Numbered from the stretch's first letter, positions 50,767 through 59,535 are shown. The stretch is DNA of 64,000 nucleotides from Streptomyces justiciae (GCF_015163075.1 NZ_JADDXU010000017.1:1-64000); one strand, 5' to 3'. Notes: generated by a model not told the origin, from the sequence alone. Numbers and translations are program-made.

Positions 50767-52146
50767 GTGACCACACGACCCCCCATGCCGTCACGCCGTA
50801 CCCTGCTGCGCGCCATGGCGGCGCTGCCCGCCTCGGTCGTCCTGCTGGGCGAACTGCCCGGCGCGGCCTTCGCCGCGGCCCCGCCGAGCGGCTCCGCGAC
50901 CCGCTACACGATCGTGCCGTTCCTCAACAGCAACGACGGCACGGTGAACGTCTACCAGTCCGACGACGCCACCGACTTCCGGCTCGTCCAGGCGTCGGCC
51001 TACACGCCGCCGAGCAACAGGATCCGCGACGCCAGCGTCTTCAAGCACACCGACGGCTACTACTACATCACCTACACCACGCACACCTGGCAGGACGTCA
51101 GCACCACGATCGGCTTCGCCCGCAGCTCCGACCGGGTCAACTGGACCTTCCTGTACGACTACACGGTCCCGATCACCAACCTGTCCCGGGCGTGGGCGCC
51201 GGAGTGGTTCGTCGACAGCGACGGCAGTGTCAACGTCATCGTGTCCTGCTCGCTCACCAGCGACGAGTGGATCTTCACGCCGTACCGGCTGAAGGCGACC
51301 AACTCGGCGCTCACGGCGTGGAGTTCACCTGTGGCCCTGTCCGGCATCGGCGCGAACCACATCGACACGTTCATCGTGAAGATCGGCTCGACCTACCACG
51401 CCTTCACGAAGAACGAGACGACCAAGTACATCGAGTACGCCACCGCCTCGTCGCTGAACGGCCCCTACACGATCTCGAAGACCGGCGACTGGGCCGGCTG
51501 GGGCAGCTACCGCGAGGGCCCGGCGCTGGTGCAGCTCGACAACGGCGCCTGGCGGCTGTTCTTCGACGGCTACGGCGACGGCAACTACTACTACAGCGAC
51601 AGCTACGACACCTTCGCCACCTGGTCCGCGCCGACGGCCCTGCCCGCGATCTCCGGTACGGCACGGCACTTCACGGTCATCAAGGAGACCGTCTCGGGCG
51701 GCCCGACCCTGACGAAGAACGTCACGCGCTCCTTCCAGTCGGCCAACTACACCACCCGCTACTGGCAGAACCAGTCCTCGCTGCTCAACCTGCCGGTGGT
51801 GACCAGCTCCAGCACCTCCGCCGAGAAGACGGCGTCCACCTTCACGGTCGTCGCGGGCCTCGCCGACTCCAACGGCTACTCCTTCCGCGACTCCTCCGGC
51901 AACTACCTGCGCCACTGGGACTTCCGTGCCCGCTTCGACGCCAACGACGGCACCTCGACCTTCGCCAAGGACGCCACGTTCATCGCGCGGACGGGCACGG
52001 CGACCGGCTCGCTCCGCTTCGAGTCGTACAACTACCCCGGCTATTACCTGAGGCACTACAACTACCAGCTGAGGGTGGAGCGTTCGGACGGCACGGCCCT
52101 GTTCCGTCAGGACAGCTCGTTCACCCCGGTGACGGCCTGGGCCTGA
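50767..52146 (+). CDS. Secreted GH43-like glycoside hydrolase with AbfB domain
   Basis: A protein of about 459 residues with a Tat signal (SRRTLLRAMAALPASVVLLG, cleavage near AFAAA). A five-bladed propeller-like domain of GH43 type follows (ASVFKHTDGYYYITYTTHTWQ, WAPEWFVDSDGSVNV, YREGPALVQLDNGAWRLFFDGYG). The C-terminal part is an AbfB/CBM42 arabinose-binding module (VVAGLADSNGYSFRDSSGNYLRHWDFRARFDANDG). It probably cleaves arabinose- or xylose-containing side chains of plant polysaccharides outside the cell. GAGAGAGAG six bases upstream supports GTG 50767; GTG 50734 is the alternative. Confidence 0.85.
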   Translation: MTTRPPMPSRRTLLRAMAALPASVVLLGELPGAAFAAAPPSGSATRYTIVPFLNSNDGTVNVYQSDDATDFRLVQASAYTPPSNRIRDASVFKHTDGYYYITYTTHTWQDVSTTIGFARSSDRVNWTFLYDYTVPITNLSRAWAPEWFVDSDGSVNVIVSCSLTSDEWIFTPYRLKATNSALTAWSSPVALSGIGANHIDTFIVKIGSTYHAFTKNETTKYIEYATASSLNGPYTISKTGDWAGWGSYREGPALVQLDNGAWRLFFDGYGDGNYYYSDSYDTFATWSAPTALPAISGTARHFTVIKETVSGGPTLTKNVTRSFQSANYTTRYWQNQSSLLNLPVVTSSSTSAEKTASTFTVVAGLADSNGYSFRDSSGNYLRHWDFRARFDANDGTSTFAKDATFIARTGTATGSLRFESYNYPGYYLRHYNYQLRVERSDGTALFRQDSSFTPVTAWA

Positions 52147-52156
52147 TGACTGACGG

Positions 52157-53074
52157 CTAGGGGCGCAGCACGATCTTGCCGTGCGTGTGCCCCTGCTCCA
52201 GTTCGCGGTACGCGTCCCGCACCTGCTCCAGCGGGTAGGTGCGGGCGACCGGGACCTCCAGTTCCCCGCGGGCGGCGAGGCGGGCCAGTTCGCCGAGGAC
52301 GACCGCGCAGGCCGCCGAGCCCTCGCCGTAGGTCCGCGCGCCGACCTTGGCGGCGGCCTGCCAGTCGCGGATCGTGTTGATCCGCTCGGGCCGAACGCCC
52401 AACTCCACCGCCAGGTCCACATATCCGTCGCCGAACGTGTCGATGAACGCGTCGACCTGCCCGCCGGACGCCTCCCGGACCCGATCGGCCACGCCCTCGC
52501 CGTACGCGACCGGGACGACCCCGCGCTCCTTCAGCCAGGCGTGGTTCCGCGCGCTCGCCAGCCCGATCACCGTGGCGCCCCGCCGTCGCGCCAACTGCAC
52601 GGCCAGCGACCCGACTCCGCCCGCCGCGCCGGACACCACGACCGTGTCCCCGGGGCCGGGATCCACGGCGAACACGGTGGCGTACGCGGTCGTCCCGGCC
52701 ACGTACAGCGACCCGGCCACCTCCCAGGGCAGCCCCTGCGGACGGGAGACCAGGTTCACGTCGTCCACCACGACGAACTCCGCGTGACTCGCCCGCCGAT
52801 GGGTGAAGCCCAGCACCTCGTCGCCCACCGCGAAGCCGCGCACCTCGGGGCCGAGGTCCACCACCACGCCGGCCAGATCACTGCCCTGCCCGGAGGGGAA
52901 CGTCGCCGGCCAGCGCCCGTGCCGCGCGCCCCTGCGGATCATCACCTCGCCGGGCTGGATGCCGGCCGCGCGGACCTCGACGAGCACCTGCCCCGGCCCG
53001 GGTGACGGACGTGGCACGTCCTCGACGCGGAGCACGTCGATCTCGCCGTACGCGTGGAACCGTACCGCCTTCAT
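52157..53074 (-). CDS. NADP-dependent quinone oxidoreductase-like protein (MDR superfamily)
   Basis: The 305-residue protein begins MKAVRFHAYGEIDVLRVEDVP and has GQGSDLAGVVVDLG, the nucleotide loop VVVSGAAGGVGSLAVQLARRRG and the end EQGHTHGKIVLRP. This is the zinc-free MDR branch, which reduces quinones or alpha,beta-unsaturated carbonyls with NADPH. GTG 53077 immediately upstream could be the start instead of ATG 53074. It is convergent with the GH43 gene and divergent from the methyltransferase at 53275 across 200 bp that holds no other visible gene. Confidence 0.9.
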   Translation of the reverse strand: MKAVRFHAYGEIDVLRVEDVPRPSPGPGQVLVEVRAAGIQPGEVMIRRGARHGRWPATFPSGQGSDLAGVVVDLGPEVRGFAVGDEVLGFTHRRASHAEFVVVDDVNLVSRPQGLPWEVAGSLYVAGTTAYATVFAVDPGPGDTVVVSGAAGGVGSLAVQLARRRGATVIGLASARNHAWLKERGVVPVAYGEGVADRVREASGGQVDAFIDTFGDGYVDLAVELGVRPERINTIRDWQAAAKVGARTYGEGSAACAVVLGELARLAARGELEVPVARTYPLEQVRDAYRELEQGHTHGKIVLRP

Positions 53075-53274
53075 CACTTGACCACCGCACCTCGGAGTCG
53101 GGACAGGGACCCCGCCTTCAACGGTTCCGGGGCGGACCTCTGTTCCCGGACGTGTTGGGTGATACGAGCGTCGGCGGCCGACTTCTTCGTGTCATCTGCC
53201 AGTACGGACGCCGGACCGGGCGGAGGGAGACTCGCTGCCGCGTACCGATGATCCGCAAGCGAAGGGGGAGACAC

Positions 53275-54018
53275 ATGAGTGTCCAGCAGTACGACGCGAT
53301 CGGTGAGGCCTTCGAGGGGTTCAAGTCCCTGCCGTTGACGCGCTTCGGCGAAGTGCCCAGCTTCCTGGCCCTGGTCGGGGACGTGCGCGGCAGGTCGGTG
53401 CTGGATCTGGCGTGCGGAACCGGCTTCTACAGCCGGGAGTTCAAGCGGCGCGGCGCCACGGACGTCTTCGGGGTCGACATCTCCGGCGAGATGATCGCCG
53501 CCGCACAGGACATGGAGCGGCGCGAACCGCTCGGCGTGCGCTACGAGGTCGGTGACGTGGCCGAACTGCGGCCGCTGGACACCAGGTTCGACGTCGCCCT
53601 CGGCGTGCAGTGCCTCAACTACGCCGAGAGCATCGCCGAGTTGGAGCGGATGTGCCGCAACATCCACCGGAACCTGGTGCCGGGCGGCGAGTTCTTCGTG
53701 CTCTGCCAGCGGCCCGACTACCGATTCGACTGCGCGTCCCTCGACACGTACGGCTTCCGCTGCGAGCCGACCGGCGAGGAGGCCGAGGCGGGCCCGCGGT
53801 GCCGGGTCACCGCCCTCCTCGAACCGCAGCCGATCAGCATCCTCGGCACGGTTCCGCGCCGCGAGGTCTACGAGGAGTCGCTGCGCGCGGCCGGGTTCAG
53901 CGAGATCGAGTGGGTGCCGCTGAGCGTGTCCGAGGCCGGCGTCCGGGAGTTCGGTGAGGAGTTCTGGGCGGACCTGCTGGCCCACCCGCCGCTGGTGATG
54001 CTCCGCTGCCGGGCCTGA
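53275..54018 (+). CDS. Class I SAM-dependent methyltransferase
   Basis: A 247-residue small-molecule methyltransferase: VLDLACGTGFYSREFKRRGA (motif I), VFGVDISGEMIAAAQDMER (motif II acidic loop), LGVQCLNYAESIAELERM and NIHRNLVPGGEFFVL. The N-terminus SVQQYDAIGEAFEGFKSLPLTRF resembles natural-product and ToxA-like methyltransferases. The substrate is unknown. GAAGGGGGAG before ATG 53275 fixes the start. A short terminator separates it from the convergent gene that follows. Confidence 0.88.
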   Translation: MSVQQYDAIGEAFEGFKSLPLTRFGEVPSFLALVGDVRGRSVLDLACGTGFYSREFKRRGATDVFGVDISGEMIAAAQDMERREPLGVRYEVGDVAELRPLDTRFDVALGVQCLNYAESIAELERMCRNIHRNLVPGGEFFVLCQRPDYRFDCASLDTYGFRCEPTGEEAEAGPRCRVTALLEPQPISILGTVPRREVYEESLRAAGFSEIEWVPLSVSEAGVREFGEEFWADLLAHPPLVMLRCRA

Positions 54019-54029
54019 ACGCCCGCCTC

Positions 54030-54049
54030 GGGGCGGTATGACCCGCCCC
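54030..54049. terminator. Bidirectional terminator between convergent genes
   Basis: GGGGCGG (54030-54036) and CCGCCCC (54043-54049), 6-base loop, in the 36-bp gap between the methyltransferase stop and the stop of the minus-strand gene. Confidence 0.6.
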
Positions 54050-54054
54050 CGCCC

Positions 54055-54732
54055 CTACTCTCCGACCTGGATCTCGACGCGATGCCGCAGGTACGCGTCC
54101 GGATGGTTGCGGGCGATGCGCACCGCCTCGGCCACCAGGCCGTGGAGCTCGGCGGGCCGGCGCCGGGCGTTCAGGACGAGGCCCGGCAGGAGGCACCGGC
54201 GCACGTCGAGATCCTCGTTCGCGACGAACTCCCGGAGCGCCGCCTCCTGCCACTCGGCCCCGAGGTCGGCGACGGAGTCGACCTCGGCCCGGCTCTCGGG
54301 CGTCATGACGCGGTTCTCCCGGTCGAGGTAGCGCACGGACACCCCCGTCCAGTACCAGGCGCGGGCGGCTCCGGCCCGCTCCGCGTCGCTGCCGGTGCGC
54401 AGCACGTCGATCAGCGCCGCCTTCACCCGTCGACGGCCGTAGAGAAGGACGGCCGGTTCGATGAACTGCCGGTTGAAGCTGGGGTTCGGGTCGTACACCC
54501 CGGTCCGGACCAGCTGCTCGAAGAGTCCCTCCGGGGGCACGTCCGCCGCGCGCAGGGTGCGCCGGACGATCGACCGTGCCTCGTGCTCCCACTCCCGGCC
54601 CGGACCGGGAGTGGCGGGCGGCTCGGCGCCGAGGAGTTCGATGAGCTGCGCCACGTGCCCGTGGAAGGCGGCACGGCGGTCGTCCCGGCGGTCCGGAAGC
54701 GGAGCGTACGTGCGGGGCGTGTCGTCGCTCAC
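54055..54732 (-). CDS. Uncharacterised helical protein
   Basis: A 225-residue soluble, helix-rich protein with no signal peptide. Repeated segments such as RRRVKAALIDVLRTGSDAER, AEWQEAALREFVANEDLDVR and RCLLPGLVLNARRRPAELHGLV suggest HEAT-like helical hairpins, and a NPSFNRQFIEPAVLLYGRRR segment is distinctive. I do not know the family. GTG 54732 has GGGGG nine bases upstream; the longer frame adds a Pro-rich preface. It converges with the methyltransferase and lies downstream of the DUF3105 gene with about 100 bp between. Confidence 0.7.
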   Translation of the reverse strand: MSDDTPRTYAPLPDRRDDRRAAFHGHVAQLIELLGAEPPATPGPGREWEHEARSIVRRTLRAADVPPEGLFEQLVRTGVYDPNPSFNRQFIEPAVLLYGRRRVKAALIDVLRTGSDAERAGAARAWYWTGVSVRYLDRENRVMTPESRAEVDSVADLGAEWQEAALREFVANEDLDVRRCLLPGLVLNARRRPAELHGLVAEAVRIARNHPDAYLRHRVEIQVGE

Positions 54733-54837
54733 CGGTGTCGTCCCCCTGACTGGTGGTGGCGGTTTCGTGGGAGAGGGCAAGCATGCCCGGTGGCCGGGTG
54801 CCGCAGCACCCGGCCACCGGGCGTCACGCGACCGTGC

Positions 54838-55515
54838 TCACGCGGACTTGCCGCCCGTGCAGGCGGCGCCCGGCTCCGGAGTCTGCCTGCCCTGGACGTA
54901 CTTCTCCAGGAACTCGGACACCCGGGGATCGGACCTCTTCGTCACGTTCAGCTGGTGGCCCCAGGCGGAGAGCGTGATCGGCGAGGACTGGTCGGGGTAC
55001 GGGCTGATCAGCGTGTACGGCGTCTTGGCGACCTTGTCGGAGAGCGCCTTGACGTCCGCGTCCGACGCCTTGTCGTTGTACGTGATCCAGACCGCGCCGT
55101 GTTCCAGGGAGTGCACGGCGTTCTCGTTCTGTATCGGGTCGGTGTAGACGTCGCCGTTGCAGTTCTGCCAGACGGGGGCGTGATCGCCGCCGACCGGCGG
55201 TGTCATCGGGTAGTTCACTGCGGTGTCGACGTGGGTCTGGCTCAGCTTCGCCCACGTCTTCTCGCCGGAGACCGGCGCCGCCTGGGCCTGTTCCTCGGCG
55301 TCGGCGGCGTCGAGCAAGTACCAGCCGCCGCCCATCAGTCCGGCGAGGATCGCGGCGGACACGGCGACGGTGATGATCCGGTTGCGGCGCTCGCGGGCCT
55401 GCTCGGCGCGGCGCTGTTCCTCGACGCGGGCGCGGCGCGCCTCGGCCTTGGAGGCGTTGGTGTTCCTGTTCTTCTTCGGGTTCGTTCTGGTGTTCTTGGA
55501 GTTGGCGGAAGCCAT
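54838..55515 (-). CDS. DUF3105 single-pass membrane protein
   Basis: The 225-residue protein has a highly basic cytoplasmic N-terminus (KKNRNTNASKAEARRARVEEQRR), one membrane helix (IITVAVSAAILAGLMGGGWYLL) and an extracytoplasmic DUF3105 domain. The domain carries VNYPMTPPVGGDHAPVWQNCN, VHSLEHGAVWITY and ISPYPDQSSPITLSAWGHQL. The conserved His and Cys residues (GGDHAP, NC, LEHG, WGHQ) could bind metal such as copper. Function unknown. AAGGGAC six bases before the ATG supports the start. The small secreted protein gene at 55584 is upstream in the same direction. Confidence 0.88.
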   Translation of the reverse strand: MASANSKNTRTNPKKNRNTNASKAEARRARVEEQRRAEQARERRNRIITVAVSAAILAGLMGGGWYLLDAADAEEQAQAAPVSGEKTWAKLSQTHVDTAVNYPMTPPVGGDHAPVWQNCNGDVYTDPIQNENAVHSLEHGAVWITYNDKASDADVKALSDKVAKTPYTLISPYPDQSSPITLSAWGHQLNVTKRSDPRVSEFLEKYVQGRQTPEPGAACTGGKSA

Positions 55516-55583
55516 GGTGAAGTCCCTTGTGGGCAGCGGAGATCGACGGACGCCGGTGGATGGTCGGGGGATCGGCGTCCGGT

Positions 55584-55952
55584 CTAGGTCCGCAGCACCT
55601 GAAGGGCGTGGAGGTCGGGGGCGCGGGGCTCCGCGGTGTATGGGGTGCGGGCGGGGGCGGCGAGGGCCGGCCGGGTGTCCACGCGCGTGGGCGGGGCGAC
55701 GGGTTGGGGGTGCGGGCCCGGTGCGGTGCTGGGCTTGCCGACGACGACTTTTCCGCCGCACCGGTCGTGGCCGGAGGAGACGCAGACGTGCTCACGCACC
55801 TGCTGGTCCGGCACGCCGAGAACGACCGTCGCGGGTGCGTGATACGCCGCCGGCTGCGGGCCTCGGGCACACAGACAGGCCGCACCGAGCAGCGTGGCCA
55901 GGGCCACCAGCAGGCCCAGCACCACGGCTCCGGTCCGCCGCCCCGCACGCAT
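55584..55952 (-). CDS. Small secreted or membrane-tethered protein
   Basis: A 122-residue protein with an N-terminal hydrophobic segment (GAVVLGLLVALATLLGAACLC) and a Pro-rich rest that includes a Cys pair (HVCVSSGHDRCGGK). I recognise no domain. GGGGAAAG six bases before ATG 55952 favours this start over the GTG five codons upstream. It lies 68 bp upstream of the DUF3105 gene on the same strand and probably shares its transcript, so it may act with it at the membrane. Confidence 0.65.
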   Translation of the reverse strand: MRAGRRTGAVVLGLLVALATLLGAACLCARGPQPAAYHAPATVVLGVPDQQVREHVCVSSGHDRCGGKVVVGKPSTAPGPHPQPVAPPTRVDTRPALAAPARTPYTAEPRAPDLHALQVLRT

Positions 55953-56054
55953 CTGTTCTTTCCCCACCCTTTCGAGGTCTCAGGGTAGGTGAGGGTGTGG
56001 TGGGGGAGGCAGCCGGGGGAGGATGTCCGGTGTCGTAGGGGAGGGCGGGCAAGG

Positions 56055-56837
56055 TTGGGAGAGTCGGAGATCGGCGGGCTGGTCGCCGGGCTCTTGATCG
56101 CGGTGGTCACCTCGCCCGTGGGGGTGTCCGGCGCGGTGTTCCTGCTGCCGGTGCAGTTGAGCGTGTTCGGCGTGCCCAGTCCGGCCGTCACGCCGACGAA
56201 CCTGCTGTTCAACGTGGTGGCCGGGCCGGGAGCGCTGGTGCGTTTCCACCGGGACGGCAGACTGCGCGGTCCGCTGACGCGGCTGCTGGTGGCCGGCACG
56301 CTGCCGGGCGTGGTGATCGGTGCCGCCGTACGGGTCTTCGCGGTGCCGGGGCCCGGCGTGTTCCGCCTTCTGGTGGCGCTGCTGCTTCTGCCGCTGGGCG
56401 GGTGGCTGATCACGAGGACCCTGCGTCCGGCACGGGTCACCGCGACGGCGATGATGCCGTCCCCGCGCGCCGTCACGGGGCTCGCGCTGGCGGTGGGGAT
56501 CGTCGGCGGGGTCTACGGCATCGGGGGCGGTTCACTGCTCGGCCCGCTCCTGGTCGGCCGGGGTCTGCCGGTCGCCCAGGTCGCACCGGCCGCGCTGGCC
56601 TCCACCTTCGTGACCTCGCTGGCCGGAGCCACCGCCTTCGCACTGCTCTCCCTGACGGGCTCCGGAGACGTCGCCCCCGACTGGTCCCTCGGCCTGGCCT
56701 GCGGCCTCGGCGGCCTGATCGGCGGCTACCTCGGCGCCCACCTCCAGCCCCACGTCCCGGACACGGCACTCCGCCTCCTGCTCGGCACGCTGGCCGCCGC
56801 GCTGGGGGCGTCGTACGGCATCGCCGCGCTGAGCTGA
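56055..56837 (+). CDS. TauE/SafE family sulfite/anion exporter
   Basis: A protein of about 260 residues with seven or eight membrane helices and two repeat halves: GGLVAGLLIAVVTSPVGVSGAVFLLPVQ..VTPTNLLFNVVAGPGALVRF and LALAVGIVGGVYGIGGGSLLGPLLV...APAALASTFVTSLAGA. This inverted-repeat plan is the TauE/SafE family, transporters of sulfite, sulfonates or organic anions. The start is uncertain: TTG 56055 follows a purine-rich GGGCAAGG; GTG 55989 would add 22 basic residues. Divergent from the small secreted gene and convergent with DUF1326. Confidence 0.83.
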   Translation: MGESEIGGLVAGLLIAVVTSPVGVSGAVFLLPVQLSVFGVPSPAVTPTNLLFNVVAGPGALVRFHRDGRLRGPLTRLLVAGTLPGVVIGAAVRVFAVPGPGVFRLLVALLLLPLGGWLITRTLRPARVTATAMMPSPRAVTGLALAVGIVGGVYGIGGGSLLGPLLVGRGLPVAQVAPAALASTFVTSLAGATAFALLSLTGSGDVAPDWSLGLACGLGGLIGGYLGAHLQPHVPDTALRLLLGTLAAALGASYGIAALS

Positions 56838-56920
56838 TCCGGGGAACGGGCTCGCAGGGCCGTCCCGTGCGCGCCCGCGACCTATCTGGCGCGCCCGCGC
56901 AAAAGGCGAACCGACCGGCC

Positions 56921-57580
56921 TCAGTCCGGGCCGCTCCAGTCGAACGGGAAGTACTTGCTCGACTTGCCCGAGCGGTCCCAGGAGAAGCCGAAGGCGTTGG
57001 CGCGGTCGGTGGTGGCTCGGCCCCACGTGGCGACCTGGCCCGGTCCGACCTCGGCGCCGGGCGCGTTGTGGACCTGGACGCGGCTGCCGTCGGGGGTGGT
57101 CGGACCGGTGAGGGCCTCGGCGGCGGCCGTGACCCGGTCGGGGATCTCGGCCCGCCAGGTGCCGAGGTCGTCGTCCACGTCGACGTGGAGGGGTACGACG
57201 TCCATGCCGCGCATCTCGGGATGGAACATCGCCCCGAACTGCGCCGGCCAGCCGCCCGCCTCGCCGCCGAAGACGGCTCCCAGTGCGGCCCGCTGTCGCT
57301 CGTCGGCGCGTTCGTCGAGGAAGACCGCTGCGTAGGGGTCGGTGTGCTCGCCGGCCCAGACGTCACCCGTGAAGGAGGCGAGCATCAGGACGTTCAGATC
57401 GTCGAGCCGGACGTCGCCGTAGTTGCCCTCCCGGATGTGCCAGACCATGACGCCTTCGCAGTCGCCGTACGTCGGGGGCTGTGCGAACGTGCACGGGCAG
57501 GGGACGGCGCACTTGCACACGTCGAACCAGTCGCCGGCCAGATGCCAGCGCGGCGCGGTGGGGGTGGCCTGTTCAGTCAT
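56921..57580 (-). CDS. DUF1326 domain protein
   Basis: The 219-residue protein matches DUF1326: WHLAGDWFDVCKCAVPCPCTFAQPPTYGDCEGVMVWHIREGNYGDV, with cysteine residues in a CKCxxPCPC pattern, then HPEMRGMDVVPLHVDVDDD and a C-terminal AFGFSWDRSGKSSKYFPFDW. The cysteine cluster suggests metal binding. In many genomes the gene is paired with a DUF2182 membrane protein, and that partner lies 152 bp upstream at 57733-58569. The pair's function is unknown; a metal or redox role is a guess. The start is ATG 57580. Confidence 0.92.
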   Translation of the reverse strand: MTEQATPTAPRWHLAGDWFDVCKCAVPCPCTFAQPPTYGDCEGVMVWHIREGNYGDVRLDDLNVLMLASFTGDVWAGEHTDPYAAVFLDERADERQRAALGAVFGGEAGGWPAQFGAMFHPEMRGMDVVPLHVDVDDDLGTWRAEIPDRVTAAAEALTGPTTPDGSRVQVHNAPGAEVGPGQVATWGRATTDRANAFGFSWDRSGKSSKYFPFDWSGPD

Positions 57581-57732
57581 CTCGCTTCCCTCCTGCCGAG
57601 CCCCGGGGAGCTCACTCGGAGTGGCGAGACCGCGTGTGCCGAGCCCGGTCGTCCCGGGATCGGGAGACGGTCTCCCTTCCAGCTTGCACCTCCCGCCCCT
57701 CGCGCGGAACCCGCCCGGTCAGGCGCAGGGGA

Positions 57733-58569
57733 TCACATGCCGTCCATCGACGGCATCGAGTCCTGCAGTCCCGGCAGCAGCCAGTCCTGGAAGGGCGCGA
57801 GCACGGCCAGGACGAGGAACACGACGCCCACGAAGCGACCCAGCAGCACACCCCGGGGCGACAGCTTCTCCAGGAAGATCACCACGGCCAGCCCGGCCAT
57901 CGCCGCCACGTTCATCACGCCCAGCGGCACGAGGACGACCATCAGCCCGGCGCAGCAGCCGACGCAGTAGGCGCCGTGGTGCAGCCCCACCCGCAGATCG
58001 CGGACCGGCCCCCGGAAGCCGGAGTAGCGCACGAGGTGGCTCAGCGGGTCGCGGCAGTGCCGGAGGCAGACGTACTTCAGCGGGCCCAGCTGGTACAGGC
58101 CCGCGAGCAGGAAGGCGACCGAGCCGATCCAGCGGCCGGCGGTGGGGTGGTCGTCGACGAGGTTTCCGGTCAGGGCGAGGGCCACGTAGGCGAGGAGCCC
58201 GAACGCCGTCCACACCAGCAGGTATCCCGCGATGAACTCGACGGTACGGGCGGTCCGGACCCAGCCCGAGGACTGCCGGCCGATGCCCCGCACCCAGGTG
58301 ATGGCCACCGGCGCCATGGACGGCAGCATCATCGCCGCCATCATCGTCACCCAGAGCAGCAGGAACAGCGGCAGCGCCATCCCCATGGTGCCGGGCTCGA
58401 CCCCCATGTCCCGGGCCTGGCCGATCGTCAGCACCCAGGCGGGCACCGCGATCAGCACCACCAGGAACCAGGCGGCCGCGAGATCCTTCGCCGGCAGCAG
58501 CCCGCCGCCCGCTCCGGTCGGCGCGACCGGCGGAGCGGATGCGACGACGGACGTACGGCTGTGACGCAT
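57733..58569 (-). CDS. DUF2182 multi-pass membrane protein
   Basis: A 278-residue protein with about seven membrane helices. The family motifs are visible: LLLWVTMMAAMMLPSMAPV (Met-rich helix), LLVWTAFGLLAYVAL, YQLGPLKYVCLRHCRDP with the CLxxC, GLHHGAYCVGCCAGLMVVLVPLGVMN with further Cys/Met, and the end SMPSMDGM. The many Met and Cys in helices suggest copper or another soft metal. It is upstream of the DUF1326 gene on the same strand. GGAGAG nine bases before ATG 58569 supports the start; the longer open frame is not family-like. Confidence 0.92.
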   Translation of the reverse strand: MRHSRTSVVASAPPVAPTGAGGGLLPAKDLAAAWFLVVLIAVPAWVLTIGQARDMGVEPGTMGMALPLFLLLWVTMMAAMMLPSMAPVAITWVRGIGRQSSGWVRTARTVEFIAGYLLVWTAFGLLAYVALALTGNLVDDHPTAGRWIGSVAFLLAGLYQLGPLKYVCLRHCRDPLSHLVRYSGFRGPVRDLRVGLHHGAYCVGCCAGLMVVLVPLGVMNVAAMAGLAVVIFLEKLSPRGVLLGRFVGVVFLVLAVLAPFQDWLLPGLQDSMPSMDGM

Positions 58570-58665
58570 CGGCGTGCTCTCCTGCGACTGCTTCCAGCAC
58601 AGCACAGGTCCCCGCGCAACGCGACCGCGTCCGCACGGGGCGGTGCCGTGACCGCGCGGACCATC

Positions 58666-58671
58666 TATAGT
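58666..58671 (+). promoter_or_regulatory. -10 element TATAGT upstream of the SGNH hydrolase
   Basis: A near-consensus TATAGT in an A+T-rich patch. The transcript would start about 58677-58679 and run some 46-48 bases to the ATG at 58725. An ATG with a 5-codon frame (58677-58694) sits at the expected start point. Confidence 0.45.
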
Positions 58672-58724
58672 CAATAATGCGAGTAGGTGTGTAATTCAGT
58701 GGTGGACGACGAAGCGGGGCGCTC

Positions 58725-59510
58725 ATGGTGGACAGCCGGTACGCGCGGTACGTCGCCCTCGGCGACAGCCAGACCGAGGGGCTCGGCGACGGCGACGACG
58801 TACAGGGACTGCGCGGGTGGGCGGACCGGCTCGCCGAGCAGCTCGTACGGCAGTCGCCGGGGCTGCTCTACGCCAACCTCGCCGTCCGCGGCCGCCTCGC
58901 CGGACAGGTACGGGCCGAACAGCTCGCGCCCGCCCTCGCGTTGCAGCCCGACCTCGCCACGGTCGTCGCCGGGGTGAACGACCTGCTGCGCCCCCGCTTC
59001 GACGCCGACGAGGTGGCCGGACACCTGGAGGCGATGTTCGCCGCGCTCACCGCCCAGGGCACCCGCGTGGCGACGCTGACCTTCCCCGACGCCTCCCGGA
59101 TCACCCCGCTGGCCCGCCCCGTCGGCCCCCGCGTCACCGCCCTCAACGCCCGCATCCGGGAGGCGGCGGCCCGGCACGGCGTGCTGGTCGCCGAGACCGC
59201 CGACCACCCGGTTGTCACCGACCCCCGCCTCTGGAGCCCCGACCGGCTGCACGCCAGTCCCCTCGGGCACGCCCGTATCGCCGCGGCGGTCGCCCACGCG
59301 CTCGCCCTGCCGGGCAGCGACGACAGCTGGACCCGGGACCTGCCCGCCGACCCGCGCGCGGCCTCGGGCCTGCGGGCCCTCGGCGGTGAAGTGCGCTGGG
59401 CCGGTTCCTTCCTGGGGCCCTGGCTGGTACGGCGGGTGACGGGCCGTTCGTCCGGCGACGGACGGCAGGCCAAGCGCCCTGAGCTGCTCCCGGTCCTCGC
59501 CCTGGACTGA
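58725..59510 (+). CDS. SGNH/GDSL-family hydrolase
   Basis: The 261-residue protein has block I YVALGDSQTEGLGDGDD with the nucleophile Ser, an oxyanion Gly in LAVRGRLAGQV, the Asn in VVAGVNDLLRP and the C-terminal WSPDRLHASPLGHARIA with the Asp-x-x-His pair. No signal peptide, so it is an intracellular esterase/lipase-like enzyme of unknown substrate. The last 60 residues (after SWTRDLPADPRAASG) are a variable tail. The ATG is behind a weak purine tract. The convergent relation to neighbours is nil; it runs toward PadR with a 25-bp gap. Confidence 0.88.
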   Translation: MVDSRYARYVALGDSQTEGLGDGDDVQGLRGWADRLAEQLVRQSPGLLYANLAVRGRLAGQVRAEQLAPALALQPDLATVVAGVNDLLRPRFDADEVAGHLEAMFAALTAQGTRVATLTFPDASRITPLARPVGPRVTALNARIREAAARHGVLVAETADHPVVTDPRLWSPDRLHASPLGHARIAAAVAHALALPGSDDSWTRDLPADPRAASGLRALGGEVRWAGSFLGPWLVRRVTGRSSGDGRQAKRPELLPVLALD

Positions 59511-59523
59511 TCGAACCGGCTGT

Positions 59524-59529
59524 TAGGTT
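59524..59529 (+). promoter_or_regulatory. -10 element of the PadR gene (leaderless pattern)
   Basis: TAGGTT ends six bases before the ATG at 59536, with no ribosome site. It lies just after the SGNH hydrolase stop. Confidence 0.45.
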
Positions 59530-59535
59530 GAGTGC

